Assembly (NCBI GenBank): GCA_018398765.1
Contig: JAHBMJ010005483.1
Span: 1 to 32,445, forward strand
From: Chromera velia
Taxonomy: Eukaryota > Sar > Chromeraceae
Reading direction: 5' to 3'
Length of the DNA: 32,445 bases
Shown here in pieces: positions 24,918 through 32,445 of this stretch. The position numbers and the translations under genes were made by a program. Position 1 is the stretch's first letter, and each line of letters opens with the position of its first letter. Under the pieces are notes generated by a model. The model worked only from the letters and a program-made list of their open reading frames with translations, was not told the DNA's origin and did not search any database.

Positions 24918-27669
24918 CATCGTTGATCTGGAATTGATTTAAGAACAGGGGAAGGGGGTCGGATCAGAAACGAAGAAGTGCAGACAGTGAATTGAGTAGA
25001 AGAACTATGTTTGCTGAAGGGCAAGGCCGTGACGCAGCGGGCTCTGGCTCTCGAATGTTGGTTTGTCTCAGACTGAGACGTTTTCTGCAGCTCTCTGGGA
25101 GTTCAAACGACAGACGGTGGTGCTTTTCCTTGACAACAAACCGAAGAAGCACCTCACCGTGACACAGAGTCCGAGTGATTGCTTGCCTGCTGGTCTCGCT
25201 TTCTTTCTGTCTGCACGCATGCATGACTGCATGCAGGATGCACTGATCGAAATTTGGAGACGGCATGTGAAAGACTATGGTGCCGATGGATTGAGGTCGG
25301 CCGGCTTTGGGGGCTTCAGTTTTTGAAAAATACACGCTTTAGTGTTTTCCCACACCCCACCACCACTTTTTTCCCGCTACAAGATGTTCTTCATGTCGAC
25401 TGTCCACTGTTACTTTCGTCCCTTTCTCCCACTTTCTCCTTGTGTCTCTGTCTGCTTTTTTCTTCTCCTCTTTGAGCATTGTTTCAACAGCCTGTCCGTT
25501 CCTTCTTTGTTTCCCTCGCTCGTTTCTTTCTCGAACTTTGACTGTGCCATGTATAGAAGAATCGTCATTGAACTCATCATTCTGCGAGAATCGATCAAGC
25601 CCGACCTGCCCCTCCTCTCCCTTGATTCCCCTTAGTTCCCCTTTCCTGCAGGCTCGACACTGTGCCCTATGTTCCTCGCTGGCTGTGGAGAAAACTGGCG
25701 GGAGACGCGGAGACCCCGACAAAAGAACAGGTGCTGGTGCTGGGGGAGGTCCTCCTTGGAAAGCTGACTGAAGAGGACGAGATGGAATACCTCACGGGGG
25801 GGCACCTGAGCGGGGTCGGTCGGTCAGCCAGCCAGTCAGTCAGCCAGCCAGTCAGCCAGCCAGTCAGCCAGCCAGTCAGCCAGCCAGCCAGTCAGTCAGT
25901 GAGTCAGTGAGTCAGTCAGTCAGTGAGTCAGTCAGTCAGTGAGTCAGTCAGTCAGTCAGTCAGTCAATCAGTCAGTCAGTGAGTTAGTGAGTTAGTGAGT
26001 CAGTCAGTCAGTGCATGCAGCTAGCTAGAGGAAGAAGAATGAAGGAAGAAAGTACGTGGTGCATTCATGTCTGAAGAGGAACGTGAAACTATGTGAGAAT
26101 TGATGTTTCTGCTGTTCCATTTGTCTGCATCGATAGATATGGGCGAAATTAACAAAGGGAAACGAGGATTGAAGTTTGTTCATTGGCTGGCGGACTCCTA
26201 TACGCAATGCGTGCTATGAAAACAAGGGGAGGGGCATCTGATGACGGAGGGTGGCGATCAGGCAGCCATGCAAACACGGCGGGCAACGGTCTCTTTTTTT
26301 CTGTCCCTTCATTTGTCCTCCGTGAGGCTTTTTCTTTGTGGTGCAGGACTGCATCTCACACACTCGATCGGCAGAAATACTCATTCTCTTTCTCTCTCAC
26401 ACACAGAGGCAGGCTCAAATGCACCTATGTCACTTAGACGCACCAGTTTCTGACCCTCCTGTATCTTCCCCCCGCAGCTCCTCAACTACCCTCTCCACTG
26501 GGCGATTCGCTCTGTCTTCACCGAGGAGAAAGAGTCCTTTCCCTTTCTCTGGCAGACCGTGGAGAGGCTGCGGGAACGAATGGGGTCCGTGAGAGAGGAG
26601 AGAGCTCTGGCGTTGTTTCGAACCCTTGTTCCAACTTCATCAGACTGCGTCTCTTTCGTTTTCTCTTCTGCTTTGTTGCGGTATTTTGCGGCACTCTGCC
26701 GCACTCTAGCAACAATCTGCTTTCGGCAGGGAGCGACAGGAGCTGGGCAGAGTCGCCTCGCTCTCTCATAGCAGGGCCTTCAGCTGGCTTGCCTCTCTGT
26801 AGCCGTGAGAGGTTTTTCTCCTGAAGTCTTTCTTTCTTCCATGTTTGCGCATCACTGCATCGTCTACAGAACTGAATGGGAAGTTCTCAAGAAGCCTCTG
26901 CGTGTGTTTTGGGGGAATCAGGTTTTGCATCCAACAGAATGGCCATGGCATGAATGTGCATGCATGATGCAGAGACAAAGTGCGAGTTTTGGGTAACTTC
27001 ATCGATAACCACGACCAACCTCGTTTTCTTTCGCTGAATTCGAATCGAATGTCCCTCGCCAACGCGCTCACGTTCCTCCTCTCCCACGAGGGGGTCCCGA
27101 TCGTGTACTACGGCACAGAACAAGAAATGGACTCTGGACCGACAGACAGCGACAACAGAGCGCCGTTATGGCAAGAAGAAGGAGCTTTCAACAGCTCCCA
27201 TCCTTTGTGTAAATTGATTGCAGAACTCAACGGAATGCGACTAAATGGAAGTTTTGCAGGGGAGGAGAGGCTTGTTGCGTTGTCAGAAGATTTTTTGGTG
27301 TTGGGATTCTCGCAGGATGATAACAACGTCGAGGGGGGCTCCAGTTTGGGGGGAGCAGTGGTGGTGGTGAGCAAAGGGGGGCAGCAGGGGGGGGTCAGGT
27401 ATGTCCAGATCGACCGTGTGAGTCTACCTTCAAGTTTAAGTGATGCCCAGATGCTCTGTGACCAGTTGTGGGGTGTGGGAGTTGGGTTTGAAATTCGAAG
27501 TAAGTCAGAGCTAGATTCAGAGTTTGTTGAGGGAGAGGGTTGTGTAGATTTGGAAGCAGCGGGCGCGACTGTGCGTGTTCCTGTGTACTCAGGAAGGCCG
27601 AGGGTGTTTGTGCCCGTGGGTAAGTCAATGAGAGGCGTGCAGTCGTCGTGGCGCTATGAATATGCATGA
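23431..27669 (+). CDS. secreted GH13 alpha-amylase, fungal type, with one in-frame UAG
   Basis: Seven exons: 23431-23740, 24294-24451, 24671-24814, 25237-25295, 25652-25814, 26478-26584 and 26973-27669 (TGA), 545 codons, all phases consistent. An N-terminal signal peptide (GVLFGLFIFLLSNAAVLV) marks it as secreted. It aligns along its length with Taka-amylase-type enzymes, which cut internal alpha-1,4 bonds of starch: TIYQVVTDRFA, FCGGSFDGL, CGYHGYHASDFNAVSENLG, LMIDLVANHAGP (region I), GLRLDTVPYV (II, nucleophile Asp ~226), LVLGEVL (III, acid/base Glu ~255), FIDNHDQPRF (IV, Asp ~328), then GVPIVYYGTEQE. All three catalytic acids are present. Region II has Pro-Tyr where Lys-His is usual. Codon 90, in GAV-x-ISPVV where Trp is conserved, is TAG (23698-23700). 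Everything else is open, so it is either a very young pseudogene, a misread base, or a recoded gene. Confidence 0.88.
23698..23700 (+). other. in-frame UAG at a conserved Trp codon of the amylase
   Basis: The frame reads G-A-V-stop-I-S-P-V-V-Q-N-T-P, and the family has Trp at the stop position (the GxxAIWITPV block of Taka-amylase). TGG to TAG is a single G-to-A change. No alternative splice removes it without also losing conserved residues. Confidence 0.85.
24828..24914. repeat. (CT)n-(GT)n microsatellite in amylase intron 3
   Basis: About 56 bases of CT run into about 30 bases of GT, starting 13 bases after the exon 3 donor. Confidence 0.9.
25815..26010 (+). repeat. (GTCA)n/(GCCA)n tandem array at the start of amylase intron 5
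   Basis: The intron opens GTCGGTCGGTCAGCC and continues as about 45 tetranucleotide units, mostly GTCA with GCCA and GTGA variants. The array begins at the splice donor itself. Because GTCAGT is the common donor sequence of this window, the array is a run of donor-like hexamers. Confidence 0.9.
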
Positions 27670-28208
27670 AAGGCTGTGCGTTTGATTCAGCCTGCCAGTG
27701 AGGCTATTGAGAAGGATTTTCGATCATATTGAGGACCATGTGTAATGAGGAATAATCAATCAATCAATCAATGTTTTGAAACATCTGATTCAACATCAAT
27801 CAATGCAACACGTACATCTTCGTAATGGAATCATTGGCAACAGTGACTTGTAAGTTTTGTTTTTATCTCGTAGACGTTGCACTTCAAAGGTAATTTATTT
27901 GCATAAGTTTCCAAATGTAAAAACAACTTAAGGAGCAGAGTATCAACAATTATTGACATTTATTGCGACTGGAAGGAAACTTTTGAATACTAAAAAAAGT
28001 GTCTAGGAAAGCTTTGAAAGCAAATCTAAAACATTTAGGACTATATTTTTAAAAAACAGTGATTTTTTATTCAAATTAATTACTAAATAATTCTATGGAA
28101 ACAAGACACCTAGCAAAACACACAATAGTAAATTGGATAAAACAATCGTTGAATTAGACATTGTTCATAGCTCTATATAATTTTTCTGTTATGTAAAATA
28201 GTGTGTAG
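27670..28208. other. AT-rich gene-free stretch between amylase and the Tudor-like gene
   Basis: After the amylase stop the sequence becomes strongly AT-rich, with a (TCAA)n run near 27757 and no open frame of note. It should hold the 3' ends of both convergent genes. No AATAAA lies close to the amylase stop. Confidence 0.5.
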
Positions 28209-28344
28209 CTAGTGTTTCCTCTTGATGCCGCTGGCTGTTGAAGGCCGGGTCTGTGGCGAGAGTTCTATGTCCTGCTCGAAAACTGACGCGCCTCCTGCAC
28301 ACACACACACATACACACACACACACACACACACATGCACGGGG

Positions 28345-28375
<31 letters not shown>

Positions 28376-28377
28376 GA

Positions 28378-28408
<31 letters not shown>

Positions 28409-28425
28409 GGAGGGAATACACGGGG

Positions 28426-28520
<95 letters not shown>

Positions 28521-29449
28521 GCTGTCTGGTTCTACGAGGCTCAGGTGGGTGGAAAGAGAGGAAGGAAATATTCAAATTCTCCTACAATGATGTCCATCAG
28601 CAAAAACAGAAGCCACGCAGCAAAAATGTGACAAATTATCTGCATACGTCAGAGTTGGCTTGAATCTCGCAAGCTGCTTTCTGTACCTTGACATAGCTGG
28701 TTCTGTACCTTGACATAGCTTCAATCAATGCAAGGACAACGTGTTCCAGATCAATTTCTACTATGAGACTGCTGCGAAAAGCTCACCCATTTCTCGCAGC
28801 CACTTGATCCCTCTCAGACCCCTGCAGGCTCGCGGCAATTATTCACACACAGGGAGAGATCGCAGAAAAGCAGGGTGAACCAGGGTAACAGCCACACACA
28901 GACACACAGGCGATTTAAGGACACGAGCAGCTAGCTGGCAACAGTGAATCTGTCAATCGATCAGGCAACTCTCTAATCCAGACGAGACGTTCACGCCGAA
29001 CCTCAACCCCTTTCCGAGTGTAGTCCCCGAAAGAAAAGCATTCATTCGCACGGCAGCAGAGCGAATGTCTCAGTCGCATGGGTGTTCGGCTCCAAACAAC
29101 AAAAAAACACATAAGGACTACTGCTTGGCACGGCGAGAGCGAAGATCGATAAAATTCGCCTGTGTGCAGTTGGCCGAAGAACATTTATCGTACCCGGGTG
29201 TATCTGATTGTCATTCATTCGGCTTCAGAAGTCTGCGTGCACCTATGTCTACGTCTTTTCCTTTCTCACTGACCCCCCAGCTGCGTGCTTCTTCGTATCG
29301 CCGCCTGCTGCTGTACTTGGCTGAAGACACACACGCACACACACATAGATACATACATACATATATACATACATACATACATACATACACACATACACAT
29401 ACATACACACATACGCAAACATACACGCACACACACAGGGAGAGAGAGG

Positions 29450-29487
<38 letters not shown>

Positions 29488-31141
29488 AAGAAAGAAAGAA
29501 AGAAAGAAAGTACATTCCCTTCAACCCGCAGGGCGGGATAAAATACACAATCAATCCACCACCAACAACCCAACTGACCATCATCACATTTTTCATGCAC
29601 AGAAAACATTGTTATGATGTGTTCTGTCCATCGAAATTTCATGCAGCACACCTGCCATACCGCGATGAGATAGTACGACCGTCATACTAATACTTCACTC
29701 AAATGCTATCAATCAACAGCTGACCGTCAGATCCTCATGTACGATGATTGTGGTTCCGTCTGCAGCCACAAACTTTCCCTTCCTCTCCATGCGGACCTCC
29801 AACCAACTGCCGCCCCCCTCTCTCTCTACCCCCTCGAGATCGGCTCCCCCTCCCTCCAATTGCGTTTCGGCTCCTGTGCCCCGACCCGGTGACTCCCTCT
29901 TCAGACGAGTCGAAGGATGGGGCGCCCCTGACGTCTCTCCAATTCTGCTCGCATGCACAGCCAGAACACAGGAAGAGGAAGGGACTAGGCACGTTTTCGT
30001 TACTTTCGCGTTGCAGTGAGCACTCAAACAGACAGGCAGACAGACCGACTATATATTTCTTCTCCTTCTCCCTCCTTTTCTTCATGAACACAACAGACAA
30101 AAGGAAAGAAAGCAACAAAGACAAAAGAACCTCACGACAACTCAGACAAAGTGGGCAGGGGGCCCGAAAGGTGAGAGTTAAGCCAGACAGCACACAGACA
30201 GACAGACAAGATAGACTCTTGGACAGACTCTATCGTTCTTTCTTTCCTTTTTCTCTTCCTTTCTTTCAAAGACAGGCAGACGGACTGTATGTTTCTCCTT
30301 CTCCTTCTCCCTTCTTTTCTTCATGCACAGACAGAAGGAGAGGGATAACTACTGACTCGCAACCTCCATTTGGTCCTTCTGGTGCCCCCCCTCCTCCTGT
30401 GGCCGCTAGTTCAAGTAATTCATCCACAGAGAACAGCCGCACGTCTCCAGTCGAATCCTGGGAGCTCGCACCGCTTCCGCTCGAGTCTGTCGACTCTCTC
30501 CTTGCCCCCCCTTCTCCCTCGCTTCCCCCCTCCTGCAGAGACGACGATGACCCTCCTACACGGGCAGCCGAAGAAGAGGAAGAGGAACCGCCGCCTCCGT
30601 CTTCCTCCTTCGTTTCTGTCCTTCGACCAGGAGACGATCCCCCCTTTCCCCCCTGCTGTGGTTTTGCAGACGACGGTCGGCTCTTCATCACTCGCGCGAT
30701 CCTCTCGTAGACGGCGCACGGGTCGCACGGCACCAGGTCATCCCAAGGCACCCCCCCCTCCAAGTTCCTGTCGTCAAGGTACACCACGTCGCACTCCTTC
30801 TGGGTTGGACTCACCGTCACAATCTGCAAACAGCCACAGGCCACGCAGGAACGCTTAGCTCACGTGCATGCGCACATACATGTGTTGCCGCAACACTCGA
30901 TCAAACTTCTGCCACCGGACGGGAGGCTCAAGTGTTTCCCCTTTCCTGCCATTCGCTCCTTCCTCATGTCTTCTTTCTCTCCTTTTCTGCTGACCTGACA
31001 GAGGAACTGCAACCCATCCAGATCACGGTGGGCCACGTCCCCTATGCGCCACGGACACTCCTCCGCAGTCTGCCCGACAGTCTGAGTTTGGGCAGAGGAC
31101 GAGGGACCCCCGTCATCAATTGTCAGAACATCTGCGGGCAT
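28209..31141 (-). CDS. Tudor-like domain protein with disordered middle
   Basis: Well supported exons are 31141-30995, 30823-30357 and 29944-29725; likely small 3' exons are 29651-29579, 29320-29274 and 28271-28209 (stop TAG). All junction phases agree and the product would be about 338 residues. Donors are GTCAGC, GTCAGT, GTCAGC, GTCAGT and GTCAGT. Residues ~30-80 (PWRIGDVAHRDLDGLQF, then VTVSPTQKECDVVYLDD and EGGVPWDDLVP) fit a Tudor-like barrel: a G-D start, two central strands, an acidic D-D turn and a V-P-x-x-x-L end. A Ser/Gly/Glu-rich linker and a second strand-rich segment (GSWLEVRMERKGKFVAAD) follow. Tudor domains bind methylated Arg/Lys or nucleic acid; the ligand is unknown. If exon 3 is not spliced at 29724, the gene ends at 29713 with about 281 residues. 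A start further upstream is possible because a TTTCCAG acceptor-like site precedes the ATG. Intron 2 carries element copy C. Confidence 0.6.
28299..28518. repeat. (CA)n and (GA)n microsatellites
   Basis: A CA run (28299-28335) precedes GAAA/GA-rich sequence and a GA run of about 85 bases with no interruption (about 28432-28518). They lie in the proposed last intron of the minus-strand Tudor-like gene. Confidence 0.95.
28679..28720. repeat. 20-bp direct tandem repeat
   Basis: TTCTGTACCTTGACATAGCT occurs at 28679-28698 and again, exactly, at 28701-28720, with GG between. It is in the proposed last intron of the Tudor-like gene and overlaps no coding sequence. Confidence 0.9.
29325..29510. repeat. 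compound (CA)n/(CATA)n/(GA)n/(AAAG)n microsatellite
   Basis: Arrays of CA, CATA, GA and AAAG follow one another in the proposed intron between the 29651-29579 and 29320-29274 exons. The transcript carries the CT/GT complement, a pyrimidine-rich run that ends at the CTTCAG acceptor. Confidence 0.9.
29945..30356 (-). other. intron 2 of the Tudor-like gene, carrying element copy C
   Basis: The intron runs from donor GTCAGT (30356) to acceptor GAGCAG (29945). The phase-2 junction restores an open frame. Most of the 412 bases are copy C and a partial tail copy upstream of it. Confidence 0.6.
30031..30184 (-). repeat. dispersed intronic element, copy C
   Basis: On the minus strand it reads GGCTTAACTCTCACCTTTCG, GGGCCCCCTGCCCACTTTG, a T-rich middle, GTTCATGAAGAAAAGGAGGG and TATATAGTCGGTCTGTCTG. 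It matches copy A almost base for base over about 150 bases but lacks the upstream GGAAGC block. A second tail (CATGAAGAAAAGAAGGGAG to ACAGTCCGTCTG) lies at about 30280-30335. Confidence 0.85.
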
Positions 31142-31658
31142 TCCGCCTGTATCTATCACAGCGATTCTCCTGGAAAGGAGTCGTCACGAGGGACGACTAT
31201 GTTAGAAACCGTTGACTGCTCAGTCTGCTCCTTAGTTTCCTTTTCTCAGAGCATGCAGGCATGAGAGTGGCAGCATGCATGAAAAACCAGAAAGCCATTC
31301 GAGCAGATGTGTGAAGGCAGTCTTCCACACGCACCCTCGAGTGACACAGTACGTCTTTGCATCAAAGACCGAGTCACTTTATGTACGAACTGTGTCACAC
31401 ACATGTTAGCTCGGAACGGCTGATATTAATATTCCTTTCTTTAGTGTCTCTCTGGTCCTTTGTCGTATGGGCCGTTGGGCCATTCGAAGGCATGCATGCA
31501 GCTGCATGCGCAGGCGCATGCACGCGGAGCCCTTTATAGCATGCCCTAGCTGCCGTGACTCAGTGCAATTTAAATACTGCAAATATATACATGCTGCGAT
31601 GATGTGCGATCCTCCACATTGATTCAACTTCGCCTTGCTGCAACTGTTGGCGACTCAG
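31142..31658. promoter_or_regulatory. shared upstream region of Tudor-like and kinase-like genes
   Basis: This stretch separates divergent genes. At 31494-31522 two palindromes overlap: GCATGCAGCTGCATGC (31494-31509, perfect) and TGCATGCGC-AG-GCGCATGCA (31503-31522, perfect arms). They concentrate the GCATGC/TGCATGCA core, which in apicomplexans is bound by AP2-family factors. Role here is inferred only. Confidence 0.4.
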
Positions 31659-31763
31659 ATGAGTCTCGAGTTCTTGCTACCGACAACCAGAGCCACTCTG
31701 TTGAGCCTGCCACAGACTGACCGATCGTTTGCGTCGCTCCCGGTGTCTCTCAACGTCGAGTAA
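31659..31763 (+). other. short upstream ORF or spliced first exon of the kinase-like gene
   Basis: An ATG at 31659 opens a 34-codon frame that ends in TAA at 31761. The last codons overlap a GTAAGT at 31760, and a CTTCAG ends at 31801. Removing that 42-base interval joins this frame in phase to the downstream ATG (31803). It is therefore either a leader ORF that could lower translation of the kinase, or a first exon before an unusually small intron. Confidence 0.45.
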
Positions 31764-31802
31764 GTGTCCGACGAGTCGGAGACGCCCCGAGCAAGCTTCA
31801 GG

Positions 31803-32081
31803 ATGAGCAGCCTCCAGAAGGCAGACGTTCCCTTCAGGCCCCGCCTGGGCCCTGAGGATGTGATCCGACTCCTCAAGGAGAAGTGGGGCATCCCGAACGG
31901 TGGGAATGAGAATCAGGTGCACATCAAAGAGCTGCCCTCCTACGACGACCTAAACTTTCTTTGCCGTCTCCCCGAAAGAGTCTCAAAGGTAGACGGTGCG
32001 CAGGACTCAAGCGGGGCGCCTGAAGAATCATCCACGTCTTTCGTCTTCAAGGCAACGAAACTCCACACACGGGATAGACTT
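31803..32081 (+). CDS. hydroxylysine kinase-like (APH fold) protein, first exon, partial
   Basis: The 93 visible residues match the N-terminus of hydroxylysine kinase (HYKK/AGPHD1) and related aminoglycoside-phosphotransferase-fold kinases: FRPRLGPEDVIRLLKEKWGI, then HIKELPSYDDLNFLCR, where L-P-S-Y-D-D-x-N-F is the hallmark, and SFVFKATKLHTRD, whose Lys is the likely ATP-contacting residue in strand 3. HYKK uses GTP to phosphorylate 5-hydroxylysine. A GTGAGC donor at 32082 ends the exon in phase 0; the frame beyond is intronic. The catalytic HGDxxxxN and DFGD-type motifs must lie past the window. An insertion (about VDGAQDSSGAPEESST) separates the two strands. The start is set by the first ATG in frame whose product matches the family N-terminus; a longer form is discussed at 31659. 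Confidence 0.75.
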
Positions 32082-32254
32082 GTGAGCAGACATTTTTTTT
32101 TTTCAGAGGGCCGCAAGAGAGAACGCTCTTGGGAGAGGCAGTCGAGGTTGTTAGAGAGACGAAATGCATGAATGCAGGGGTCTGTTTGTTCAGTGAGACA
32201 GCATGGATGTTCGGTTTTTCGATGCTAGCATGCCGGACACATTTTGTTCTCCCT

Positions 32255-32341
32255 CCATCTTTTTCTTTCTTTCTTTCTTTCTTTCTTTCCTTCTTTCTTT
32301 CTGCCTTTCTTTCTTTCTGCCTTTCTTTCTTTCTGCCTTTC

Positions 32342-32411
<70 letters not shown>

Positions 32412-32445
32412 CCCCCCCTTCCCCCTCCCTCCCTTCCCCCCCCCC
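32255..32445. repeat. (CTTT)n/(CT)n/C-run tract at the window end
   Basis: CTTT units with CTGC interruptions pass into a CT run and then C-rich sequence to the last base. It lies in the first intron of the kinase-like gene. Confidence 0.95.

Noticed and set aside
25815-26010. CRISPR-like regular repeat
   Set aside because: The units are four bases with no spacers, in an intron of a eukaryotic gene; it is a tandem array.
30001-30710. 320-codon plus-strand frame across 29748-30710
   Set aside because: It runs antisense through two exons of the Tudor-like gene and through the dispersed element; composition is Pro/Ser-rich shadow coding.
31655-31922. Minus-strand frames opposite the kinase-like exon
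   Set aside because: The plus-strand frame carries the L-P-S-Y-D-D-x-N-F hallmark, so the minus frames are shadows.

Overview
The window is nuclear DNA of a unicellular eukaryote. Genes are split by many short introns and separated by long microsatellite tracts, and the DNA is moderately GC-rich with a few AT-rich islands. I see no operons, Shine-Dalgarno sites, CRISPR array, rRNA or tRNA. Gene content (a fungal-type secreted alpha-amylase, a pterin carbinolamine dehydratase, a hydroxylysine-kinase-like protein), the microsatellite load and nearly invariant TGCAG acceptors suggest an alga or protist, perhaps a chromerid alveolate. That placement is inference only.

Layout: (1) 1-445 holds a decayed retroelement reverse-transcriptase tail. 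(2) 446-5829 has no gene I can support. (3) 5830-14243, minus strand, is a four-exon gene for a ~2250-residue disordered protein with two PAM2-like (poly(A)-binding-protein-binding) motifs and three PPGF (GYF-domain-binding) motifs. (4) 15114-17978, plus strand, is a six-exon gene for a ~186-residue proline-rich membrane protein, divergent from (3). (5) 20347-22883, minus strand, is a complete four-exon gene for a 99-residue pterin-4a-carbinolamine dehydratase, with a 1.5 kb intron of microsatellites. (6) 23431-27669, plus strand, is a seven-exon secreted GH13 alpha-amylase, intact except that one conserved Trp codon is UAG. (7) 28209-31141, minus strand, is a Tudor-like protein gene of three well supported exons and three likely small ones. 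(8) 31803 onward, plus strand, is the first exon of a hydroxylysine-kinase-like gene that leaves the window.

The exons were joined by reading splice sites and checking phase; in all five spliced genes the phases agree. This exposed three wider patterns. First, 5' splice sites are mostly GTCAGT/GTCGGT, with a pyrimidine at +3, instead of GTRAGT. Second, a dispersed ~155-240 bp sequence occurs three times, each time inside an intron of a different gene and each time in the sense orientation of its host, as expected of an introner-like or intron-tolerated mobile element. Third, the amylase has a single UAG in an otherwise perfect gene, pointing to a fresh nonsense allele, a sequence error, readthrough or A-to-I recoding. 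The genes do not form an obvious pathway; neighbours are arranged as divergent pairs (3/4, 5/6 and 7/8) that share upstream regions.
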